The notes under the pieces are model-generated. The model did not search any database, was not told the DNA's origin, and saw only the letters and a list, made by a program, of their open reading frames with translations. DNA of 64,000 nucleotides. It comes from Spirochaetales bacterium. GTDB lineage: Bacteria; Spirochaetota; Spirochaetia; Treponematales; Treponemataceae. This document shows, piece by piece, positions 8,559 to 16,045 of this stretch. Both the position numbers and the translations under genes were made by a program. Location: positions 620,001-684,000 of the forward strand of contig QKEL01000009.1 in NCBI GenBank assembly GCA_003252395.1, in the 5' to 3' direction. Every line of letters begins with the position of its first letter. Position 1 is the first letter of the stretch.

Positions 8559-9899
8559 CTACTGCCCCACGGCGAAGTACGCAAAGCCGGCCGCTTCCAC
8601 GTCGGCGCGCCGGTAAACGTTGCGCAAATCGAAGAATACCGGGCGCGAAACGGTCGATTTCACGCGGTTCAGGTCCAGGTTGCGATACTGATTCCACTCG
8701 GTCATGAGGACCACCGCGTCGGAACCGGTCATGGCCTCCCACTCGTCCTCGCAGAAGGTAACCTTGTTTTTTACCGCTTCAAGGCGCCAGGAGGCTTCCT
8801 TTACGGCGGCGGGGTCGCAGGCCCTAATTTTTGCCCCGCGGGACGCAAGCCCCTCGATAATGGTAATCGCGGGGGCCTCCCGCATATCGTCGGTATTCGG
8901 CTTAAAGGCGAGCCCGAGAACGGCGAAGGTCTTTCCCTCGAGGCTTCCCACGCCGCCCATGCCGTTTTCGATTTTATCGACCATGCGCAGTTTTTGTCTC
9001 TCGTTGGCGTCGATGGTGGTTTCCACGATCGACATGGGGGAACCGGCGTCGCGGCCGATGCGGGCCATGGCCTGGGTATCCTTGGGGAAGCAGCTGCCGC
9101 CGTATCCCGGTCCGGAATGGAGGAACTTGGAGCCGATGCGGCCGTCGCGGCCCATGGCTTTCGCCACGTCCTGCACGTTGGCGCCGACCTTCTCGCAGAG
9201 GTTCGCCACCTCGTTAATGAACGTGATCTTCACCGCGAGGAAGGCGTTCGAGGCGTATTTAATCATCTCGGCGGTCTCGACGTTGGTTTCGATATACGGC
9301 GTTTCGCCGATGAAAAGGGATCGGTAAACGTCCTTCATGAGGTGCTTCGCGCGGTCGCTTTCGGCGCCGATCACGACGCGGTCGGGATGGGTAAAGTCCT
9401 GGACCGCCGATCCCTCGCGGAGGAATTCGGGGTTAGACACGACGTCGAATTCGTATTTCGAGGCTTCGCCGCCGCGGTTCGCCAATTCCTCCGCTATCCA
9501 GCCTTTCACCTTCTTTCCGGTTCCGACGGGAACGGTGCTTTTGTCCACGACCACCTTGTAGCCGTTCATGGCCCGCGCGACTTCGCGCGCGACCGCTTCC
9601 ACGTATTTCAGGTCGGCGCTCCCGTCGTCCGCGGGCGGGGTTCCCACGGCGATGAACACGACCTCTGAATCGCGCACGGCCTTCGCCATATCGGTGGAAA
9701 ACGAAAGGCGGCCGGAGGAAACGTTGCGGATCACCACGTCGTCCAACCCGGGCTCGTATATGGGGATCCCGCCCTTTTTCAGGGTTTCTATCTTTGCCGC
9801 GTTATTGTCCACGCAGATTACCGTATTGCCGAAGTCGGCAAGGCATGCTCCTGAAACGAGCCCTACGTAGCCGGTCCCGGCTACCGCGATTGTCGCCAT
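8559..9899 (-). CDS. ugd: UDP-glucose 6-dehydrogenase
   Basis: 446 residues, full length. It oxidises UDP-glucose to UDP-glucuronate with two NAD+. The Rossmann loop is VAGTGYVGLVSGACLADFG, the catalytic cysteine lies in PGYGGSCFPKDT, and the C-terminal NAD/UDP-binding domain has FAVLGLAFKPNTDDMREAPA. An ATG at 9899 follows a purine-rich leader. Its product is the substrate of the epimerase encoded just upstream (31-nt gap), so the pair would supply UDP-glucuronate and UDP-galacturonate for the polysaccharide. Confidence 0.96.
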   Translation of the reverse strand: MATIAVAGTGYVGLVSGACLADFGNTVICVDNNAAKIETLKKGGIPIYEPGLDDVVIRNVSSGRLSFSTDMAKAVRDSEVVFIAVGTPPADDGSADLKYVEAVAREVARAMNGYKVVVDKSTVPVGTGKKVKGWIAEELANRGGEASKYEFDVVSNPEFLREGSAVQDFTHPDRVVIGAESDRAKHLMKDVYRSLFIGETPYIETNVETAEMIKYASNAFLAVKITFINEVANLCEKVGANVQDVAKAMGRDGRIGSKFLHSGPGYGGSCFPKDTQAMARIGRDAGSPMSIVETTIDANERQKLRMVDKIENGMGGVGSLEGKTFAVLGLAFKPNTDDMREAPAITIIEGLASRGAKIRACDPAAVKEASWRLEAVKNKVTFCEDEWEAMTGSDAVVLMTEWNQYRNLDLNRVKSTVSRPVFFDLRNVYRRADVEAAGFAYFAVGQ

Positions 9900-9930
9900 T
9901 TTTTATTCTCCTTCGATTATTCTTACGCTA

Positions 9931-10959
9931 TCAGTAAAAATTCTTATACCATTCAACGAATTTCTTCAGGCCGTCGGCGATGGGGGTGGAAGGTTTCCAG
10001 CCGAAATCGCGCTCGAGGGCCGACGTATCGGCAGCGGTCATGTATACGTCGCCCGCCTGCATGGGCAGGTAATTCCGTTTCGCCTTGACGGCCAATTCAG
10101 TCTCGAGGATCGAGATGAAGGTTTCAAGCCTCACGGGGTCGGAATTCCCGACGTTGTATATCCGGTACGGGGCGGAGGATCGGTCCGGCCGCGGAAGGGC
10201 TTGGGGGTCGTCCGCGGTAACGGGGCAGGGGAGCGCGGGTCGATCGGCGATCGATATAACGGCCCGAACCACGTCGTCGATATAGGTGAAGTCCCGCAGC
10301 AGGTCTCCCCCGTTGTAGATATCGATTTCCCGCCCCTGTCGGATGGCGTCCGCGAATTTGAAATAGGCCATATCGGGGCGGCCGAAGGGGCCGTACACGG
10401 TAAAGAAGCGCATGCCGGTAACCGGGAGACCGTACAGATGGGCGTAGGTATGGGCCATGAGCTCGTTCGCCCGCTTGGTCGCCGCGTACAGGCTTACGGG
10501 ATGGTCAACCGGGTCCGATTCGGAAAAGGGGACCTTGCGGTTCATGCCGTAAACGGAGGAACTGGACGCGTAGGCGAGATGCTCGATTTTATGGGCGCGG
10601 CATTCCTCGAGTATATTGAGAAAGCCGTCAAGGTTGCTTTCCGCGTACGCGCGGGGATTCGTTATGCTGTACCGGACCCCGGCCTGAGCGGCGAGGTGTA
10701 TGACCCGGTCGAAGCGGTGCGAGGCGAATATGGCGGACACGAGCCCCGAATCTTCCAGGTTTCCGCGATAAAACCGCCAGCTTTCGGGGGCAAGGCCTTT
10801 CGCGACCCCGTCGATCTCGGAGAGCCGGGCTTCCTTGAGATCGACCCGGTAGTAATCGTTTACCGAATCGAGGCCGATCACCCGGTGTCCCCCGGCGAGT
10901 AGCGCTTTCGTTACGTGATATCCCACGAAACCGGCGCTGCCCGTTACGAGATAGGTCAT
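9931..10959 (-). CDS. NAD-dependent epimerase, UDP-glucuronate 4-epimerase-like
   Basis: 342 residues from the ATG at 10959. The track ORF starts 90 codons earlier, but that extension is an antisense-like Arg-rich shadow inside manC. The true start gives MTYLVTGSAGFVGYHVTKALL, a normal extended-SDR NAD loop (TGSAGFVG). The catalytic region is YASSSSVYG ... YAATKRANELMAHTYAHLYG, and FFTVYGPFGRPDMAYFKF is typical of CapI-type UDP-glucuronate epimerases. It interconverts UDP-glucuronate and UDP-galacturonate in this family. It overlaps the manC stop by ATGA at 10956-10959. A GalE-like specificity cannot be fully excluded. Confidence 0.88.
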   Translation of the reverse strand: MTYLVTGSAGFVGYHVTKALLAGGHRVIGLDSVNDYYRVDLKEARLSEIDGVAKGLAPESWRFYRGNLEDSGLVSAIFASHRFDRVIHLAAQAGVRYSITNPRAYAESNLDGFLNILEECRAHKIEHLAYASSSSVYGMNRKVPFSESDPVDHPVSLYAATKRANELMAHTYAHLYGLPVTGMRFFTVYGPFGRPDMAYFKFADAIRQGREIDIYNGGDLLRDFTYIDDVVRAVISIADRPALPCPVTADDPQALPRPDRSSAPYRIYNVGNSDPVRLETFISILETELAVKAKRNYLPMQAGDVYMTAADTSALERDFGWKPSTPIADGLKKFVEWYKNFY

Positions 10960-12065
10960 TCGATTCCCTTCCTTTTCATCGCCCCCAGCGCGTCCTTCAC
11001 GAGATTGGTCTCTCCCTTTCTCGCGACAAGGGCCTTTCCGTTGCGTATGACGACCACTACGTCGTCGACCCCGCATAGGGCGACGGGTATGTCGGACTGC
11101 ACGAAACAGTTTCTCGATTCCACCGGAAAGGCGTTTTCGGGCAACCCGTCGAAGTATTTCGCCAGGGAATCCCACGTGCCCACGTCGTCCCACAGGAAAC
11201 TCGCCTGCACGGTCACGGAGCGGTCGCATTTTTCGCTCACCGCGTAGTCGATGGAAATGGACGGCGATTTCTCGTACGCGAGCTCAAGTCCCGAGAATTC
11301 CGTCATGACGTCGACGCCCTCGCGGCTTTCAACGCGCACGGTCTCGCCCGTTCCCTCAAAGGCCGCGGATACCGCGGGGGCGTGCCGGGCAAGTTCCTCG
11401 AGATACAGATCGGCGCGGAACGCGTAGAGCCCGGAATTCCAAAAGTAGTGCCCGTCCTCTATATATTGCCGCGCGGTGGCCGTGTCGGGCTTTTCCTTGA
11501 AGGTTTCTATGCGGTAGGCGGGCGTTTCGTCTTCCAGGGGACTATGAACCGCCGCTCCCGCCTTGATATAGCCGTATCCGGTGGAGGGGAAGGAGGGGGG
11601 GATCGAAAAGGAGGACAGATACCGCTCGGAGGAATACCAACAGGCGGTTCGCACGTCGCGGGCGAATGAGTCCAGGGGCTTGATGATATGGTCGCTGGCC
11701 ATGAGGAGCACGTTGGGCGATTCCTCCCGGTCAAGGGAAAGGAGATAGCGACAGGCCCACGCGATGGCGGGCGCGGTATTTTTCCCGAAGGGCTCGCTCA
11801 TGACTAGCATTTTGGCGAGCAACCCGGGCTCGCCCATGCGTCGGGCGAGGCTGACCGCGTCCGCGACCACGAGGCCGGTCCAGTCGCTCCGGGTAACCAC
11901 GATTATCCTTCCCTCAATCCCGAGATTCCACGCCCGGCGTATCGCGGACTGCAGGAAACTGTCGCCGTCTTCGAGGGTCATGAATTGTTTCGGTTTCGCG
12001 GCCGTTGATACGGGCCACAGCCGCTCTCCGGAACCTCCTGCGAGGATCAATACGTCGGTGCACAT
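10956..12065 (-). CDS. manC: mannose-1-phosphate guanylyltransferase
   Basis: 369 residues. It makes GDP-mannose from GTP and mannose 1-phosphate. The pyrophosphorylase signature LAGGSGERLWPVSTAAKPKQF is at the N-terminus. ASDHII and the sugar-binding GYGYIKAG and FKEKPD motifs follow, and SFLWDDVGTWDSL lies near the C-terminus. The length fits the single-domain form without a phosphomannose isomerase domain. It is the first biosynthetic gene after the regulator (5-nt gap) and overlaps the epimerase gene by 4 nt. Confidence 0.93.
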   Translation of the reverse strand: MCTDVLILAGGSGERLWPVSTAAKPKQFMTLEDGDSFLQSAIRRAWNLGIEGRIIVVTRSDWTGLVVADAVSLARRMGEPGLLAKMLVMSEPFGKNTAPAIAWACRYLLSLDREESPNVLLMASDHIIKPLDSFARDVRTACWYSSERYLSSFSIPPSFPSTGYGYIKAGAAVHSPLEDETPAYRIETFKEKPDTATARQYIEDGHYFWNSGLYAFRADLYLEELARHAPAVSAAFEGTGETVRVESREGVDVMTEFSGLELAYEKSPSISIDYAVSEKCDRSVTVQASFLWDDVGTWDSLAKYFDGLPENAFPVESRNCFVQSDIPVALCGVDDVVVVIRNGKALVARKGETNLVKDALGAMKRKGIE

Positions 12066-12070
12066 TTTGA

Positions 12071-12604
12071 TTAGGCCTCCACTGCGAGTAGGTCGTAAAT
12101 ATTCACGGTACTGGCCGCGGGTACGTCCGCCGAGCCCTCGTGATTTTCCGAGACGAATACAAAGGAATTATGCGGGACTTTCGCGCCGCTTTCGAGTTGG
12201 ATATAGTCGAGCCCGGCCGACGAAGCGGCGTATTCCACGATAAAATCGATATCGCTCCGCCCCAAAAGGGCTATGGCGGCAAAACCCTGTTCCCGGGCTT
12301 CCTTGGCTATGGCGCTGATCGCCTCTTTATAGGTTACCACCGTTTTCATGGTCCTTTTCAGGTAGCGGTAGGTCCTTCCCGCCAGTTCGTTAACGCCCTC
12401 GGGCGTGAGCACGTAGGTAACGTTGCGGGACGAGATTTTTTGCATCAGGATAAGGCCCTTCTGGCTCAGGCGCTTTAATAGCACGTTGGTCATGCCGAGG
12501 GAAAGGTTAATCGCCCGCGCGAGGTCGCGCTGGCTGATGTCCCGCTGACGGGCGGTCAGCTCCTTAATGCTGGAGAGTAATAGAAATTCTGAGTCTTGTT
12601 CCAT
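12071..12604 (-). CDS. EPS-associated MarR/winged-helix transcriptional regulator
   Basis: 177 residues from the ATG at 12604 (MEQDSEFLLLSS). The track starts at a TTG at 12697 that lies inside a palindrome; neither start has a clear ribosome-binding site, so the start is uncertain. Residues about 5-90 form a winged helix (ISQRDLARAINLSLGMTNVLLKRL...), followed by TPEGVNELAGRTYRYLKR, the pattern of EPS-associated MarR-type regulators. The C-terminal half is an alpha/beta segment with IALLGRSDIDFIVEYAA and may sense a ligand. It heads the polysaccharide operon, and a TGTTCA-N5-TGAACA palindrome lies just upstream, which suggests autoregulation. Confidence 0.75.
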   Translation of the reverse strand: MEQDSEFLLLSSIKELTARQRDISQRDLARAINLSLGMTNVLLKRLSQKGLILMQKISSRNVTYVLTPEGVNELAGRTYRYLKRTMKTVVTYKEAISAIAKEAREQGFAAIALLGRSDIDFIVEYAASSAGLDYIQLESGAKVPHNSFVFVSENHEGSADVPAASTVNIYDLLAVEA

Positions 12605-12690
12605 ATAAAACGACTTAAAAAAGGGGAAGGGGTGACGGTTCAAGGGCGGACGATACCGCCGAAACAGGTTCTCGCCGTCGAATAAACGTT

Positions 12691-12707
12691 TGTTCAAATC
12701 GTGAACA
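12691..12707. promoter_or_regulatory. palindromic operator candidate upstream of the EPS regulator
   Basis: TGTTCA-AATCG-TGAACA is a perfect 6-bp inverted repeat with a 5-nt centre. It lies in the 203-bp divergent gap between the MarR-type regulator and the aminotransferase, about 87 nt before the regulator ATG. Size and position suit a dimeric winged-helix protein controlling its own operon. Apart from this site and weak promoter-like boxes (an extended -10 TGTTATGCT near 12769-12777 for the plus-strand gene), I see nothing else in this gap. Confidence 0.4.
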
Positions 12708-12807
12708 GAGTATCATATGGTTAAGACCGTGGCAATATGAATGGTTACAAATAAATCCCTATGTGTTATGCTTTGACTTAGAATATAAAGCAGTAAGGAG
12801 CCCGCAA

Positions 12808-14010
12808 ATGCCGGTCGCAACCCACATCACCGAGGCCATGTCCTCTTCGTCGTTCATCCGCCGCATGTTTGAAGAGGGATTAATGATGAAATCCCGTTTC
12901 GGCGCCGATAACGTGTACGATTTCAGTATCGGGAACCCCGATCTCGAACCCCCGGCCAAGGTGGCACGCATGCTCGCCGCCGAAGGCGCCGAGGCGAAGC
13001 CCGGATCCCACGGATACATGCCCAACGCGGGATACCCGGAAACGAGGGCCGCCATGGCGAAAAAGGTATCGGGCGAGCAGGGCGTGGAAATCGACGCCGG
13101 GCGGGTCGTTATGGGCGTGGGGGCCGCGGGGGCCATGAACGCGGTATTGAAGGCGGTGCTCTCCCACGGGGACGAGGTTCTGGTAAGCGCTCCCTTTTTT
13201 CCCGAATACGCGCATTACGCCAGAAATCACGGGGGAATTCTTCGTTCCATTCCCGCAAAGGAAGACTTTTCCCTGGATGTCGCCGCGATCGAGGCGGCCA
13301 TTTCCAGCAAAACCGCCGCGCTGATCATCAATTCGCCGAACAATCCCACGGGAAAGATATACCCGGCGGAGCTCCTCGCCGAACTCGGCGCAGCGCTCAC
13401 CCGGGCGAAGGCGCGCACCGGACGGGCGGTCCTCGTGATCGCCGACGAGCCCTACCGTGAAATCGTATACGACAACCGCAAAGTGGCGCCGATCTTTCCG
13501 GTTTGGCCGGATTCGGTCGTCGTGTCGTCGTTCGCGAAAAACCTGAGCCTGCCGGGAGAGCGAATCGGCTACGTCGTCGTAAACCCCGCCTCTTCCTGGG
13601 CGCAGGAGCTCACCGACGCGGTCATTTTCTGCACCCGCGTGCTCGGGTACGTGAACGCCCCCGCGACCTTCCAGCGGATTGTCGCCGAATGCTGGAACGA
13701 GAAAGTCGACTACTCCTCATACCTGAAAAGGCGTAACCTATTAACGGGCATACTTGACGAGGCCGGCATAGAATATTCGGTTCCCGAAGGGGCGTTTTAC
13801 CTCTTTTGTAAGGTACCGGAGCGGCGCGTTACCTCCGGGAATCCCGCCGACGACGCGGCTTTCTGCGACCACTTAAAGGCCAATCACGTGCTCGGCGTGC
13901 CCGGAAAGGGGTTCGGAAAGCCCGGCTGGTTCCGCCTCGCGTATTGCGTCTCCGAAAAGACGATCACCCTCTCGCGCGAAGCCTTTAAAAAGGCGAGAAT
14001 TGAATGGTGA
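12808..14010 (+). CDS. PLP-dependent aminotransferase, class I/II
   Basis: 400 residues from the ATG at 12808, chosen over the upstream ATG at 12763 because AAGGAG lies 7 nt before it and MPVATHITEAMSSS is a natural N-terminus. Fold type I markers are visible: the N-x-PNNPTG motif in NSPNNPTGKIYP, DEPYREIVYD (cofactor-contacting Asp and Tyr), and the Schiff-base lysine in SSFAKNLSLPGERIGY. An early VYDFSIGNPDLEPP segment resembles the aspartate-aminotransferase-like (AspB) group. The substrate cannot be named; a role in aspartate, alanine or aromatic amino-acid metabolism is equally possible. It is 38 nt upstream of glgA and probably co-transcribed. Confidence 0.88.
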   Translation: MPVATHITEAMSSSSFIRRMFEEGLMMKSRFGADNVYDFSIGNPDLEPPAKVARMLAAEGAEAKPGSHGYMPNAGYPETRAAMAKKVSGEQGVEIDAGRVVMGVGAAGAMNAVLKAVLSHGDEVLVSAPFFPEYAHYARNHGGILRSIPAKEDFSLDVAAIEAAISSKTAALIINSPNNPTGKIYPAELLAELGAALTRAKARTGRAVLVIADEPYREIVYDNRKVAPIFPVWPDSVVVSSFAKNLSLPGERIGYVVVNPASSWAQELTDAVIFCTRVLGYVNAPATFQRIVAECWNEKVDYSSYLKRRNLLTGILDEAGIEYSVPEGAFYLFCKVPERRVTSGNPADDAAFCDHLKANHVLGVPGKGFGKPGWFRLAYCVSEKTITLSREAFKKARIEW

Positions 14011-14048
14011 GGCCATGGGCGGAATACTGTTGAGGGAGTTGAGTTAAA

Positions 14049-15521
14049 ATGAAAATATTGATGGTAACCAGCGAAGCCGTTCCCTTCGCGAAAACCGGCG
14101 GGCTCGCGGACGCGGTGTCCGCGCTGTCGCTCGCGCTCGCGAAAGAAGGCCACGACGTCAGGATCGTCATGCCCCGCTACTATCGGATTGACCGGTCAAA
14201 GCTCGAGGCCTTGCCCGGGCCGATGGGGGTACACCCCGGATATCAGGAAATTTGGACCGGGGTGTATACCGCGAAACTTCCGGGGACGTCAGTCCCGGTC
14301 TATTTTATCGATCACGAGCAAAGCTACGGGCGCGACGGCATTTACGGCGTGCCCGGCGAAACCGATTTTAACGATAACCCCCAGCGGTTTTCCCTGCTCG
14401 GCCACGCGACGTTTCAGCTGTGCCGCAAGCTGGAATGGTATCCCGACGTTATCCATGCCCATGACTGGGCCGCGGCCCTGCCGGTCATTCTCCTTAAATT
14501 CAACGAACGCCGCGGCAACTTCGCCAAAACGGCCAGCGTTTTCACGATCCACAACATCGGCTATCAAGGCGTGTACGGAAAGCACCTGTACCCGTACACG
14601 GGCCTGAGCTGGGACCATTTTTACGCTGCCGGGTTCGAGGATTGGGACCGCATGAATTTCCTCAAGGCGGGCATTATTTCGGCGGACAAGCTCACGACCG
14701 TTTCCCCGACGTACGCCAAGGAGATTCAACACCCCGAATTCGGCTTCAGGATGGACGGGATTCTCCGCTATCGTTCCGGCGACCTCACGGGAATACTCAA
14801 CGGGGTCGATACCGACACCTGGAACCCCGCCAAGGACCCGCTCATCGCCAAGACGTACGATTCGAAAAGCCTGGCCCATAAGGCGGCGAACAAGGAAGCG
14901 CTTCAGAAACGGATGGGCTTGCCCGTGGACCCGGACGTGCCGATCGTGGGAATCGTGACGCGCCTCACGGATCAAAAGGGCGTTTCCGAGCTCTTCGGCC
15001 CGACCTACGGCTCAGCGCACCGCATTTGCGAGGACATCAAACTGCAGATGGTCGTTTTGGGGGCGGGGGAACTCTGGTGCGAGCACGAGCTTGAATCGCT
15101 CAACAATGCCCTCCCCAACTTCAGCGCGTACATCGGCTATGACGAGGGGCTCAGTCACCTGATCGAGGCGGGCTCCGATTTCTTCCTGATGCCCTCGCGC
15201 TACGAGCCGTGCGGGCTGAACCAGATGTACTCCCTGATCTACGGTACCCTGCCCATCGTGAGGAAAACCGGGGGCTTGGCGGACACGGTGGAAAATTACG
15301 ACGAGAAAACCGGGGCGGGAACCGGATTCGTGCTCGAGCACCTTACCCCGCAAAGCATTTATGACACCGTTGGCTGGGCGGCCTATGCCTGGTACAACAA
15401 GCGGGACCATATCGAGGCCATGAGGAAGCGCGGTATGGGCCTCGATTTCGGATGGAACGTTTCGGCGAAAGCGTACGAAGCGGTATATAAGGACGCCTTG
15501 AAATCTTTGGAGACGCGCTGA
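14049..15521 (+). CDS. glgA: glycogen synthase (ADP-glucose type)
   Basis: 490 residues, the normal length. It transfers glucose from ADP-glucose to the growing alpha-1,4-glucan. The GT5 N-terminal motif KTGGLADAVSALSLAL binds the sugar nucleotide. HDWAAALPVI and TIHNIGYQGVYG follow, and the C-terminal GT-B half has MPSRYEPCGLNQMYSLIYGTLPIVRKTGGLADTV. No glgB, glgC or glgP is near. The TGATG junction at 15519-15523 couples it to the TIGR03546 gene, so a polysaccharide gene and an uncharacterised membrane-protein pair share a transcript. Confidence 0.96.
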   Translation: MKILMVTSEAVPFAKTGGLADAVSALSLALAKEGHDVRIVMPRYYRIDRSKLEALPGPMGVHPGYQEIWTGVYTAKLPGTSVPVYFIDHEQSYGRDGIYGVPGETDFNDNPQRFSLLGHATFQLCRKLEWYPDVIHAHDWAAALPVILLKFNERRGNFAKTASVFTIHNIGYQGVYGKHLYPYTGLSWDHFYAAGFEDWDRMNFLKAGIISADKLTTVSPTYAKEIQHPEFGFRMDGILRYRSGDLTGILNGVDTDTWNPAKDPLIAKTYDSKSLAHKAANKEALQKRMGLPVDPDVPIVGIVTRLTDQKGVSELFGPTYGSAHRICEDIKLQMVVLGAGELWCEHELESLNNALPNFSAYIGYDEGLSHLIEAGSDFFLMPSRYEPCGLNQMYSLIYGTLPIVRKTGGLADTVENYDEKTGAGTGFVLEHLTPQSIYDTVGWAAYAWYNKRDHIEAMRKRGMGLDFGWNVSAKAYEAVYKDALKSLETR

Positions 15522-16045
15522 TGTTCAAGTATATCAAGTCATTCTTTTCGGCCCTGAACGCGAACGCGCATCCCGGCGATATCGCCCATGCCGTCGCGAT
15601 GGGGCTCCTTCTCGCGGCCATCCCCAAGGGGAATTTGCTGTGGGTCCTGTCGTTCTCGGTGCTATTATTCGTGCGGGTGAATAAGGGGGCCTTCTTTCTC
15701 TCCCTGATTCTCCTCTCCTTCGTGACCCCCCTTGCGGACGGCTTTTTTGACGCCTTCGGCTATTTTATCCTGAACCTGAAGCCCACCGAACCCCTGTTCG
15801 TCGCGCTCGTCAACACGCCCTTCGTCGGCCTTACCCGATTCAATAATTCGGTCGTGGCGGGCTCTCTCGCCGCGGGCTTGCTCGCTTACGCGCCGGCGTA
15901 CCTTCTCGTCCGGCTCCTGGTGCGGCTTTATAGGACCAAACTGCAGCCGAAGATCGTCAACAGCAAGGCGTATAAGGTTATCGTGAACCTTCCCGTCATA
16001 AAACAGATAATCGCGGCCCCACGCCTCGGGGAGACCCTCAAATGA
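15521..16045 (+). CDS. TIGR03546-type membrane protein
   Basis: 174 residues with several hydrophobic stretches (AVAMGLLLAAIPKGNLLWVLSFSVLLFV, FFLSLILLSFVTPLADGFF). It has the pattern of the TIGR03546 family found in spirochaetes and some other bacteria, always paired with TIGR03545. The N-terminal half resembles DUF2062-type membrane proteins. The function is unknown. The gene starts within the glgA stop (TGATG) and overlaps the next gene by ATGA, so stoichiometric synthesis with TIGR03545 is likely. An inner-membrane location is inferred from hydrophobicity. Confidence 0.8.
   Translation: MFKYIKSFFSALNANAHPGDIAHAVAMGLLLAAIPKGNLLWVLSFSVLLFVRVNKGAFFLSLILLSFVTPLADGFFDAFGYFILNLKPTEPLFVALVNTPFVGLTRFNNSVVAGSLAAGLLAYAPAYLLVRLLVRLYRTKLQPKIVNSKAYKVIVNLPVIKQIIAAPRLGETLK

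Noticed and set aside
7995-9668. 557-aa plus-strand ORF across DUF4230 and ugd
   Set aside because: Antisense shadow of two strong genes; Arg/His/Val-rich composition with no family features.
1-12604. Polysaccharide cluster as a mobile island
   Set aside because: No integrase, IS or direct repeats were seen at the visible edge; exchange of such clusters is common but cannot be shown here.
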